Origin: CAG-217 sp963605415
GTDB lineage: Bacteria > Bacillota > Clostridia > Oscillospirales > Acutalibacteraceae
Direction: 5' to 3'
DNA: 64,000 nt
Assembly (NCBI GenBank): GCA_963605415.1
Contig: CAVCUL010000001.1
Location: 124,001-188,000, forward strand
A program made the position numbers and the translations under genes. This document shows, in pieces, positions 44,444-52,641 of the stretch. The notes under the pieces were generated by a model, which was not told the DNA's origin, made no database searches, and saw only the letters and a program-made list of their open reading frames with translations. Within the stretch, counting starts at the first letter, position 1. Each line of letters begins with the position of its first letter.

Positions 44444-45511
44444 TTGAAAAAAGCATTGATCGCCATGAGCGGCGGCGTGGACAGCTCCGTGGCCGCCAAG
44501 CTGATGATAGACGCCGGGTACGACTGTATGGGCGCCACCATGAAGCTGTTTGACAGCGACGATATTTTAATGGTCCAGCGGGAAAAGACCTGCTGCTCCC
44601 TGTCCGATGTGGAGGACGCCCGCAGCGTGGCCCGCCGACTGGGTATGCCCTATCAGGTGTTCAATTTTAAGGGCGACTTTAAGGAAAAGGTCATTGATAA
44701 ATTCATTGCCACCTATGAGGCAGGCGGCACTCCCAACCCCTGCATTGACTGCAACAAGTGCTTAAAGTTTGACACCCTGTGCCGCCGAGCCATCACCCTG
44801 GGCTACGACTATGTGGTCACCGGCCACTACGCCCGCATTGACTGCGTGGACGGCCGCTACCGGCTGCGCAAGGCGCTGGACGACAAAAAGGACCAAAGCT
44901 ATGTGCTCTATAATCTGTCCCAGGAGCAGCTGGCCCACACCCTGTTCCCCCTGGGCGAACTGCATAAGGACCAAGTGCGCGCCATTGCGGAGGAGAACGG
45001 CTTTATCAACGCCCAGAAAAGAGAGAGCCAGGACATTTGCTTTGTGCCGGACGGGGACTACGCCGCCTTTATTGAAAACTATACCGGCCGCCACTATCCC
45101 CCCGGGAATTTTGTGGACACACAGGGGAATGTGCTGGGCCGCCACAAGGGCATTATCCGCTATACCATCGGCCAGCGCCGTGGGCTGGGCCTTGCGCTGC
45201 CGGCACCGCTGTATGTGTGCAAAAAGAACCCGGAAAGCAACACGGTGACCCTGTGTCCCAACGACCAACTGAACAGCACGGTGGTGCAGGTAACAGAGTT
45301 CAACTGGCTGAGCATTGCAACGCCTGCCGAACCGATGCACGCCGCTGCCAAGATCCGCTACAATATGCACGAGGCGCCCTGCACCGTAGAGGTGCTGCCC
45401 GGCGGCGATGTGCAGCTGACCTTTGATACACCCCAGCGGGCAGTGACACCCGGACAGGCTGCCGTTGTTTATGACGGCGACACGGTTCTGGGCGGGGGGC
45501 GCATTGTGTAA
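44444..45511 (+). CDS. mnmA: tRNA-specific 2-thiouridylase MnmA
   Basis: 355 residues. It thiolates the wobble uridine (U34) of Lys, Glu and Gln tRNAs. The PP-loop SGGVDSSVAAK is at 9-19, the catalytic cysteine in NPCIDCNK, and the second in SQDICFVPDG. The start is TTG at 44444, preceded by AGGTG and a T-run; no ATG fits. The gene is divergent from the beta-helix operon (86 bases between the starts). Confidence 0.95.
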   Translation: MKKALIAMSGGVDSSVAAKLMIDAGYDCMGATMKLFDSDDILMVQREKTCCSLSDVEDARSVARRLGMPYQVFNFKGDFKEKVIDKFIATYEAGGTPNPCIDCNKCLKFDTLCRRAITLGYDYVVTGHYARIDCVDGRYRLRKALDDKKDQSYVLYNLSQEQLAHTLFPLGELHKDQVRAIAEENGFINAQKRESQDICFVPDGDYAAFIENYTGRHYPPGNFVDTQGNVLGRHKGIIRYTIGQRRGLGLALPAPLYVCKKNPESNTVTLCPNDQLNSTVVQVTEFNWLSIATPAEPMHAAAKIRYNMHEAPCTVEVLPGGDVQLTFDTPQRAVTPGQAAVVYDGDTVLGGGRIV

Positions 45512-45523
45512 GCCAGTTTATCA

Positions 45524-45575
45524 CTTTAGCTCGCTAAAGAACTTCGTTGACAAAGCCCGCCTGCGGTGCTATAAT
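45524..45575 (+). promoter_or_regulatory. Promoter and candidate operator of the dehydrogenase/ABC/xth operon
   Basis: TTGACA (45547-45552) and TATAAT (45570-45575) with a 17-base spacer: a full consensus promoter. Eight bases upstream of the -35 box is a perfect inverted repeat CTTTAGC-TC-GCTAAAG (45524-45539), which could be a regulator site or the end of the mnmA transcript, though no T-run follows it. Confidence 0.7.
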
Positions 45576-45631
45576 TTCTACACAGTCCTATAAGAGGATT
45601 ATAAGTTACAGTTAGGAAGGACCCAGATCCT

Positions 45632-46744
45632 ATGACGGATTATTCCATTACCCTGCCGGCCTATTCCATCGGCGAGCAGGTTTACAGCCAGATCCCGGCA
45701 GTGTGCGCCCCCTTTGGCGCCACAGCGGCGGTGATCGGCGGCCGCAAGGCCATGGCAGCGGTGCGGGAGCGCCTGCTGGCCGCGGTCAAGGACAGCGCCG
45801 TGACCATTACGGATTTTGTATGGTACGGCGGCGAGGCCAGTCGAGAAAATATAGCCGCCCTGGCAGAAAACCCGGCAGTGGCAGCGGCAGATATGATCTT
45901 TGCCGTTGGCGGCGGCAAGGCGCTGGACACCGGCAAGGCATACGCCGAGCAAAGCGGCAAGCCGGTATTCACCTTCCCCACCATTGCCTCCACCTGCGCG
46001 GCCACCACGGCAGTATCTATTCTGTACCACGCGGACGGCACCTTTTTGGCGCCGGATTTTCACAAGGCTCCGCCGGTGCACGCCTTTATTCTGCCCTCGG
46101 TGATCGCAGCTGCCCCCCGGCGCTACATTTGGGCCGGCATGGGCGATACTTACGCTAAGTATTTTGAGGCGGAGATGAGCGCTCGAGGAGAAGCGCTGGT
46201 CCATTACCACGCTCTGGGCGTGAATGTGAGCCGTATGTGCCTGGACCCGCTGCTCACCTACGGCGCGCAGGCTATGGCGGATATTGACGCCGGGGACTGC
46301 ACCTATGCGGTGGAGCAAGTGATTCTGGCGATCATTGTCACCACGGGCATTGCCTCTATTCTGCTGACCGCAGAGCATATTGTGGATTACAACTCCGGCC
46401 TGGCCCACGCAGTGTTTTACGCGCTCACCGCCTGGCCCCATATTGAAGAACGCCACCTGCACGGTGAGGTGGTGGGCTTTGGCGTGCTTATTCTGCTGCT
46501 GACTGACGGCAATTTGGACGGCTTCCGCCGGATGTACCACTTCAACAAGAGCGTGGGACTCCCCACCTCCCTCTCTGACGTGGAGATGACCGGCGCCGAT
46601 GTGGAAAAGCTGGTTCCCCTGGTGGCCAAAATGCCGGACATCGCCCACAACCCCTACACCATAACCGAGGAAATGCTACACAGAGCCTTTGCAGACCTCG
46701 ATTATTATAACCAACACCAAGCGTTTAAGGAGAATGAAAGATGA
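45632..46744 (+). CDS. Iron-containing alcohol/glycerol dehydrogenase-like protein
   Basis: 370 residues of the glycerol-dehydrogenase/dehydroquinate-synthase-like fold: NAD-binding VGGGKALDTGKA (about 91-102), FPTIASTCAATTAVSILY, and the metal-binding region AGMGDTYAKYFE with later histidines in SGLAHAVFYAL and ERHLHGEVVGFG. The substrate is unknown. It is translationally coupled (four-base overlap) to the ABC substrate-binding protein gene, which suggests that the enzyme acts on the imported compound. Confidence 0.85.
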   Translation: MTDYSITLPAYSIGEQVYSQIPAVCAPFGATAAVIGGRKAMAAVRERLLAAVKDSAVTITDFVWYGGEASRENIAALAENPAVAAADMIFAVGGGKALDTGKAYAEQSGKPVFTFPTIASTCAATTAVSILYHADGTFLAPDFHKAPPVHAFILPSVIAAAPRRYIWAGMGDTYAKYFEAEMSARGEALVHYHALGVNVSRMCLDPLLTYGAQAMADIDAGDCTYAVEQVILAIIVTTGIASILLTAEHIVDYNSGLAHAVFYALTAWPHIEERHLHGEVVGFGVLILLLTDGNLDGFRRMYHFNKSVGLPTSLSDVEMTGADVEKLVPLVAKMPDIAHNPYTITEEMLHRAFADLDYYNQHQAFKENER

Positions 46745-47733
46745 AAAAGTTTTTTGCTACCCTGCTGTGCCTGGCACTGGTTGCCGGCCTGTTCGCCGCC
46801 TGCTCCGGCAGTAAAGATGACAGCGCAAAGACAGACAGTAAAAAAGTAGGCATTGCCGTGCTGTCTGAGAACGGCGCCTTTACCGATATGCGCAACGGCA
46901 TTGAGTCTAAGCTGAAAGAGAAGTACGGCGACAATGTGAACTGCGTATATAAGAACGCTGCCGGTGACGCTGCCAGCCTGAGCACCATTGTATCTGACTT
47001 TGACAACGGCGATTATGACGCAGTATTCACCATCGCCACCCCGGCCACCCAGGCGTTTGTAAACCTGGAGTCCGAGACTCCCTGCTTCTTCTGTGCCGTG
47101 TCCGACCCGGTAGCCGCCAAGGTCATGACCGCGCTGGATACCCCGGACAAAAACGCCACCGGCACTTCCAACGCCATTCCGGTGTCTGAGATCATCGACA
47201 TGGGCTACAAACTGACCCCGGATGTAAAAAAATGGGGCTTTATCTACTCCACCAGCCAGGTGAACGCCACCTCCACCGTAAAAGCGGCCGAGGAATACCT
47301 GGACAGCAAAAATATTGCCTATGCAGAAAAAACTGTAGAAAATTCTGCAGATGTTAAGACTGTCACCCAATCCCTGATTGACGGCGGCTGCGATGTGATC
47401 TTCGTGCCCAACGACTCCGTAGTACAGGACGGCGTGGCTGCTCTGACGGAGTTGTGCCAGGAAAAGAAGATCCCCACCTACTGCTCCTCTGCCACCACAG
47501 TGGCCTCCGGCTGCACCGCCACCCTGGCCATTGATGACAAGGGTATCGGCGAAAAGACAGCAGAAATGGCGATTGAATATTTTGAGGGCAAGGCAGTCAC
47601 GGAAATCCCCGCCCAGGTGTGCGGCATTGACTACTGCTCCGTAAACAAGGCAACGCTGGCTGCCAGCAGTCTGGCTACTCCCACCAAAGACACCGTTGGT
47701 TACGAGGTGAAGGTGCTGGAAACAGCCGAATAA
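46741..47733 (+). CDS. ABC transporter substrate-binding lipoprotein (TrpX-like family)
   Basis: 330 residues. Lipobox LFAAC puts the lipidated cysteine at C21. The mature part (KVGIAVLSENGAFTDMRNGI, then FTIATPATQAF and VFVPNDSV-like segments) belongs to the ABC_sub_bind group whose characterised members bind aromatic amino acids or related small molecules. It lies between the dehydrogenase and the permease gene. The ligand is not determined. Confidence 0.87.
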   Translation: MKKFFATLLCLALVAGLFAACSGSKDDSAKTDSKKVGIAVLSENGAFTDMRNGIESKLKEKYGDNVNCVYKNAAGDAASLSTIVSDFDNGDYDAVFTIATPATQAFVNLESETPCFFCAVSDPVAAKVMTALDTPDKNATGTSNAIPVSEIIDMGYKLTPDVKKWGFIYSTSQVNATSTVKAAEEYLDSKNIAYAEKTVENSADVKTVTQSLIDGGCDVIFVPNDSVVQDGVAALTELCQEKKIPTYCSSATTVASGCTATLAIDDKGIGEKTAEMAIEYFEGKAVTEIPAQVCGIDYCSVNKATLAASSLATPTKDTVGYEVKVLETAE

Positions 47734-47753
47734 GGAACACGATTTCTCAACCG

Positions 47754-47779
47754 GCGGGCGCGCTGCAAGGTGCGCCTGC
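47754..47779 (+). promoter_or_regulatory. Intercistronic hairpin between binding protein and permease
   Basis: An eight-bp GC-rich stem GCGGGCGC/GCGCCTGC (one G-U pair) with a ten-base loop is followed by TAAAATTTTT. Its position after the binding-protein gene suits partial termination or 3' stabilisation, giving more binding protein than permease. Confidence 0.55.
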
Positions 47780-47812
47780 TAAAATTTTTCATATCCAAAG
47801 GAACAATGACTT

Positions 47813-48724
47813 ATGCTTTATCTCACCGCCCTGCAAGAGGGCTTACTGTACGGACTGCTGGCGCTGGGCGTTTACATCAGCCTGCGGGTGCTTGACATTC
47901 CCGACCTAACCACCGAGGGCAGCTTTGGCTTTGGCTCTGCGCTGGCCGCCGTTTTGGCTGCCGGGGGCCACACCTATCTGTCCCTGCCCATCGCCTTTTT
48001 AGGCGGCATGGCCGCCGGTCTGATCACCGGGCTGCTGCAAACCAAGCTGCAGGTGCACCCGGTACTGGCCGGTATCATCACTATGAGCGGGCTGTACTCC
48101 GTCAACCTGATCGTTCGGGGCGGCCCCAACCTGTCCATCGGCGCCGCCAATCTGTTTAAGCAGTTCTACAAAGCACTGCACCTGACCGGCGACCAGCGCA
48201 AGGTGGCCGGTGCGTTGCTGGCTCTGGCGATCTGCCTGGTGGTAACCCTGCTGCTGATCGTGTTCTTTAAGACCCATGTGGGGCTGTGTATCCGTGCCAC
48301 CGGCGACAATCAGGATATGGTGCGCGCCTCCTCCATCAATGTGGACGCCACCCTGATCCTGGGGCTGTGCATCAGCAACGGGCTGATCGGTCTGGCCGGC
48401 GCACTGGTGACCCATTATGTGGGTTACAGCGACACCTCCACCAGCAACGGCACCCTGATTTACGGCCTGGCTGCCGTCATTATCGGCGAGGCACTGTTTG
48501 GGAAGCGTGGCGTTACCGTGGGACTGATCTCCGCCGTGTGCGGCTCCGTGATCTACAAGATGATCGTCACCTTTGTGGTGGATATCGAACTGTTTGGCGC
48601 CAACAGCGCCAATTTGATGAAGCTGATGTGCGCCGTGATCGTGGCTGCCACCTTTATTATCCCGGCTGCCAAGCGCGCTGCCCAGAACCGCAAAGTGAAA
48701 AAGGAGGCCCGCCGCAATGCTTGA
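47813..48724 (+). CDS. ABC transporter permease, branched-chain type
   Basis: 303 residues with about eight to nine hydrophobic segments. The family features are the start LQEGLLYGLLALGVYISLRVLDIPDLTTEGSFGFG (split), RATGDNQDMVRASSINVD and GLAGALVTHYVGYSD. This permease type pairs with TrpX-like binding proteins. It overlaps the ATPase gene by eight bases. Confidence 0.88.
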   Translation: MLYLTALQEGLLYGLLALGVYISLRVLDIPDLTTEGSFGFGSALAAVLAAGGHTYLSLPIAFLGGMAAGLITGLLQTKLQVHPVLAGIITMSGLYSVNLIVRGGPNLSIGAANLFKQFYKALHLTGDQRKVAGALLALAICLVVTLLLIVFFKTHVGLCIRATGDNQDMVRASSINVDATLILGLCISNGLIGLAGALVTHYVGYSDTSTSNGTLIYGLAAVIIGEALFGKRGVTVGLISAVCGSVIYKMIVTFVVDIELFGANSANLMKLMCAVIVAATFIIPAAKRAAQNRKVKKEARRNA

Positions 48725-49529
48725 TGTAACCAATGTATCCAAGACCTTTGCCAAGGGCACCGTCAATGAACATATTGCCCTGGAGAAGATCAATTTACAC
48801 CTGGATCGGGGCGAATTTCTCACCATCGTCGGCTCTAACGGCGCCGGCAAATCCACCCTGTTTAACCTGATCTGCGGCACCTTTATGCAGGACAGTGGCA
48901 CCGTCACCCTGGACGGACAGGACATTTCCTTTTTGCCGGAGCACAAACGGGCCAAGATGATCGGCCGGGTGTTCCAGGATCCGATGAAGGGCACCGCCCC
49001 CAATATGACCATTGAGGAAAACCTGGCGCTGGCCTACACCCGCGCCCACTCCAGCGGGCTGGCGCTGGCCCTGTCTAAGAAAAAGAGCAACTTTTTCCGG
49101 GAGCAGGTGTCTCGCTTCAATATGGGGCTGGAGGATCGCATGAAAACCAAGATCGGTCTGCTGTCCGGCGGGCAGCGGCAGGTGGTCACTCTGCTGATGT
49201 GCACCATCTGCACCCCAAAGCTGCTGCTTTTGGACGAACACACCGCCGCACTGGACCCGGTCACCGCCAAAAAGGTGATGGACATTACCAACGAGATCGT
49301 GGCAGAAAATAACATCACCACTATGATGATCACACACAATATGTCCTCTGCCCTGGCTACCGGCGACCGCACCATTATGATGGACAGCGGCCGGATCATC
49401 ATTGACCTGAACAAAGAGCAAAAGGCAAATATGACGGTACAGGACCTGCTGGCCCTGTATCGGGAGAAAGAGACCAAAGAGTTTGACACCGATCGCATTT
49501 TGCTGCAAAAAGAGGAGCCCACCCAATGA
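48717..49529 (+). CDS. ABC transporter ATP-binding protein
   Basis: 270 residues. Walker A GSNGAGKST (about 40-48), signature LSGGQRQVVTLLM, Walker B LLLLDEHTAALDP and the switch histidine in MITHNMSSAL. The Walker B glutamate is present (LLDEHT), with His instead of the usual Pro after it. It energises the permease encoded upstream. GGAGG precedes the ATG inside the permease gene. Confidence 0.92.
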   Translation: MLDVTNVSKTFAKGTVNEHIALEKINLHLDRGEFLTIVGSNGAGKSTLFNLICGTFMQDSGTVTLDGQDISFLPEHKRAKMIGRVFQDPMKGTAPNMTIEENLALAYTRAHSSGLALALSKKKSNFFREQVSRFNMGLEDRMKTKIGLLSGGQRQVVTLLMCTICTPKLLLLDEHTAALDPVTAKKVMDITNEIVAENNITTMMITHNMSSALATGDRTIMMDSGRIIIDLNKEQKANMTVQDLLALYREKETKEFDTDRILLQKEEPTQ

Positions 49530-50281
49530 AGTGTATCAGCTGGAATGTAAACGGCCTGCGGGCCTGTATGGGCAAGGGCTTTGCTGACTTTTTTGCCGCG
49601 GCGGACGCAGACCTGTTTTGCCTGCAAGAGACCAAGCTGCAAGCGGGGCAGATCGACTTTGCGCCCCCAGGCTACCACGCCTATTGGAACTATGCGGAGA
49701 AAAAGGGCTACTCCGGCACCGCCATCTTCTCCAAGCGGGAGCCGCTGCGGGTGCAGTACGGTATGGGCAAGGAGGCGCACGACCGGGAGGGGCGGCTGAT
49801 CACCCTGGAATTCCCGGCGTTCTACTTTGCCACCGTGTATGTGCCCAATTCCCAGCGAGAGTTGACTCGTCTGGACTACCGTATGCAGTGGGAGGACGAC
49901 TTCCTGGCCTATCTGCAAACCCTGGACCAAAACAAGCCGGTGATCTTCTGCGGCGACCTGAATGTGGCCCACCGGGAGATCGACCTGAAAAATCCAAAGA
50001 CCAACCACAAAAACGCCGGTTTTACCGACGATGAGCGAGGCAAAATGACCGCCCTGCTGGATAGCGGCTTTACCGATACCTTCCGCCGCTTTTATCCGGA
50101 CGCCACCGGTATCTACAGCTGGTGGAGTTATATGTTCCATGCCAGAGAGAAGAACGCCGGTTGGCGTATCGACTACTTCATCACCTCTGACCGACTGCAA
50201 CCCAAATTGCAGGACGCCAAGATCCATACGGACATTTTGGGCAGCGACCACTGCCCCATTGAGCTGGACATCGACCTGTGA
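49526..50281 (+). CDS. xth: Exodeoxyribonuclease III
   Basis: AP endonuclease/3'-exonuclease of base-excision repair, 251 residues. Catalytic segments are SWNVNGLRA (Asn), LQETKL (Glu), VYVPNSQ (Tyr), CGDLNVAHREIDL (Asp, Asn) and the C-terminal GSDHCPIELD (Asp, His). It overlaps the ATPase gene by four bases, so it shares the transcript of an unrelated transporter operon, probably by chance of genome packing. Confidence 0.95.
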   Translation: MKCISWNVNGLRACMGKGFADFFAAADADLFCLQETKLQAGQIDFAPPGYHAYWNYAEKKGYSGTAIFSKREPLRVQYGMGKEAHDREGRLITLEFPAFYFATVYVPNSQRELTRLDYRMQWEDDFLAYLQTLDQNKPVIFCGDLNVAHREIDLKNPKTNHKNAGFTDDERGKMTALLDSGFTDTFRRFYPDATGIYSWWSYMFHAREKNAGWRIDYFITSDRLQPKLQDAKIHTDILGSDHCPIELDIDL

Positions 50282-50296
50282 CCTACAACAAAATGA

Positions 50297-50337
50297 CCAC
50301 CTGCGCAAGCAAAACCTGCGTAGGTGGCCTTTTTTTT
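50297..50337 (+). terminator. Terminator after xth
   Basis: An 11-bp stem with one G-U pair (CCACCTGCGCA / TGCGTAGGTGG) followed by eight T, 16 bases after the xth stop. Confidence 0.85.
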
Positions 50338-50357
50338 ATATCATTATAATATATGCG

Positions 50358-50942
50358 TTATTCCTGCACTTCAATGGTGTCGATCACCACATCGTACACC
50401 GGTTTATCCCCGGGGCCGCAGGGTACGGCAGCGATGGCGTCTAGCACATCGGCGCCGTCGATCAGCTGGCCGAATACCGTGTGGTGGAAGTCCAGCCAGG
50501 GGGTGCCGCCCACCTGCTTGTACTGCTCCACCACTTCCGTAGGATAGCCCTGGTCGGACAGCGCTTCCATTTGGTCGATCAAATTGGCGGGCACAGACTT
50601 AGCCTGCACCACAAAAAACTGACTGCCGTTGGTGCCGGGGCCGCTGTTGGCCATAGACAAAGCGCCATAGTAGTTGCGGGCGTCCAATGCGAACTCATCC
50701 TCAAAAGGCTTGCCCCAAATGGACGCGCCGCCGCAGCCGGTGCCGGTAGGGTCGCCGCCCTGGATCATAAAGTCCCGGATCACCCGGTGAAAGATCAGGC
50801 CGTCATAATAGCCGTTCTTGGCGTGGGTGATAAAATTCTCTACCGCCTTGGGCGCCGCCTCCTCCAGCAGCACAAAGGTCATATCGCCGCGATTGGTTTT
50901 GATCACGGCTTTTTTGCCGTCTTTCTTTTCTAACTGGTTCAT
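50358..50942 (-). CDS. Peptidyl-prolyl cis-trans isomerase, cyclophilin type
   Basis: 194 residues, cytoplasmic (no signal peptide). Core motifs are FHRVIRDFMIQGGDPTGTG (Arg and Phe of the active site), NSGPGTNGSQFFV and HTVFGQLIDGADV. It catalyses proline isomerisation in protein folding. It begins one base after the stop of the GH2 gene and so is last in the peptidase-ABC-GH2 transcript. Confidence 0.93.
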   Translation of the reverse strand: MNQLEKKDGKKAVIKTNRGDMTFVLLEEAAPKAVENFITHAKNGYYDGLIFHRVIRDFMIQGGDPTGTGCGGASIWGKPFEDEFALDARNYYGALSMANSGPGTNGSQFFVVQAKSVPANLIDQMEALSDQGYPTEVVEQYKQVGGTPWLDFHHTVFGQLIDGADVLDAIAAVPCGPGDKPVYDVVIDTIEVQE

Positions 50943-50943
50943 G

Positions 50944-52641
50944 TTAATACTTCACTTTCTCATTGATTTTTTGCAACACCGCCGGGTCGATCTTCGCCAC
51001 CTGGCGGTCATAGGTCATCAGGCCGTTGATCTCGTCCTCCACATCCGTCACCTGGGTATAAACGGTGGCGGCCAGGCCGGTTTTGATCTGGGGAATGATC
51101 ACCTTGTCAAACAGCTTTTGATACGCCGCCGTCAGCTTCTCCTTATTGGGATAGATCCGGTAGCCAAAGGTGCGTTCGTTCCAGGTGTGGCCGGGGGTCT
51201 TTAGCGCGTAGCCGCCGAACTCTGTCAGCAGCCAGGGCTTATCGCCGGCGTGCACCCGAATGGGGGTAAAGTAAATGTGCTTGCTAATCACATCGCTGTC
51301 GCCGCAGGGGTGCCAACCGCTGGCAGAATCCACTGTACGGGTGGAGTCCCATTCCTTTAGCAGATTATAGGCCACCGTGGAGTCAAACTGGCCCCAGCCC
51401 TCATTAAAGGGCACCCACATGGCAATACAAGGGCAGTTATAAAGAGCGTCCACCATTTCCCGCAGCTCCTGATAGTAAAGCTCACGGGCGGCTGCGTCTG
51501 TACGCTTAAATGTTTTATGATTGTGATCGTCCAGGGTGATCCCCACAAAGGGAATGGCGGAGATTTCCAGTCCGTAGTGCCCACCGCCGTTAATCATATC
51601 CTGCCACACCAAAATGCCCTGCACATCGCAGTAATGATACCACAAAAGCGGTTCCATCTTGATGTGCTTGCGCAGCATATTAAAGCCGCAGCGCTTAACA
51701 TGGGTCACATCGTACTCCATGGCCGCATTGGCCGGCGGGGTCAAAAAGCCGTCGGGGTAATACCCCTGGTCCAGCAGACCGTTGTGGAAATAGGGCTTGT
51801 TGTTCAAATACAGCCGGGGCAGGCCGTCCAGATCCCGACCGATAGAAAATTTTCGCATACCGAAATAGGAGCGGATCACCTCGCCACAGGCCTCAAATTC
51901 CACCTGATAGAGAAACGGCGACTCCGGACTCCAGGACTTAAAGTCCGGCAGCGACACGGTGGTGTCCGTGGTGTCGGCGATCAAAGTTTCGCCGTCATAA
52001 ATGCGGGTGCACACATGGTCGGTGCCAAAGAATTCAAAGTGCACAGCGGCGCCGTCATAGTCCGGCGTGATCCGCACTTTCTCCAGGAATTCCACCGGCG
52101 TGGACTCCAGCCAAACGCTCTGCCAAATGCCGCTTTGAGGCGAATACCAAATGCCGCCCCGCTTGGTCTTTTGTTTTCCCCGGGAATACTGGTTCTGGTC
52201 CGTAAAGTCCTGCACAGACACTTCCAGCTTGTTCTCCCCCGGTTGCAGGGCCTCCGTCAGTTCCAGGGTAAAGGGTGTGTAGCCCCCCTGATGGCCGCCT
52301 ACCTGCACACCGTTTAAGTACACGGTGCACATTTGGTCCACGGCGCCGAAGTGCAGGAACACCCGTCCCCGGTTAAAGCCCTCCGGCAAGGTAAAGGTGC
52401 GCCGATAGTGCAGATACTCGCCGGGCTTTAGGGTACGCTCCACACCGGAAAGCGGTGTCTCCGGCGAGAAAGGCACGCATATGGCCGTGTCCATCTGCGC
52501 CGGCACAGCACGATCCTGCGTAAAGGCGCACTGCCACATACCGTTCAGGCTCATGTAAGAGTCCCGCACAAATTGCGGGCGCGGATACTCGGGCAGCGGA
52601 CAGCTTTTGTCCAGCTGCACCCCCCATTTAGTCAGCATCAT
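50944..52641 (-). CDS. Glycoside hydrolase family 2 protein
   Basis: 565 residues, cytoplasmic (no signal peptide). An N-terminal jelly-roll domain (LNGMWQCAF; FLHFGAVDQMCTVYLNG), a central immunoglobulin-like domain and a TIM-barrel with the acid/base glutamate in WVPFNEGWGQFD and a likely nucleophile glutamate in LLTEFGGYA. It is shorter than LacZ and lacks the C-terminal domains, a subfamily whose members act on beta-galactosides, glucuronides or other small glycans; the substrate is not known. The start ATG at 52641 follows GAGGAGAGAG and overlaps the ABC gene by 14 bases. Confidence 0.88.
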   Translation of the reverse strand: MMLTKWGVQLDKSCPLPEYPRPQFVRDSYMSLNGMWQCAFTQDRAVPAQMDTAICVPFSPETPLSGVERTLKPGEYLHYRRTFTLPEGFNRGRVFLHFGAVDQMCTVYLNGVQVGGHQGGYTPFTLELTEALQPGENKLEVSVQDFTDQNQYSRGKQKTKRGGIWYSPQSGIWQSVWLESTPVEFLEKVRITPDYDGAAVHFEFFGTDHVCTRIYDGETLIADTTDTTVSLPDFKSWSPESPFLYQVEFEACGEVIRSYFGMRKFSIGRDLDGLPRLYLNNKPYFHNGLLDQGYYPDGFLTPPANAAMEYDVTHVKRCGFNMLRKHIKMEPLLWYHYCDVQGILVWQDMINGGGHYGLEISAIPFVGITLDDHNHKTFKRTDAAARELYYQELREMVDALYNCPCIAMWVPFNEGWGQFDSTVAYNLLKEWDSTRTVDSASGWHPCGDSDVISKHIYFTPIRVHAGDKPWLLTEFGGYALKTPGHTWNERTFGYRIYPNKEKLTAAYQKLFDKVIIPQIKTGLAATVYTQVTDVEDEINGLMTYDRQVAKIDPAVLQKINEKVKY

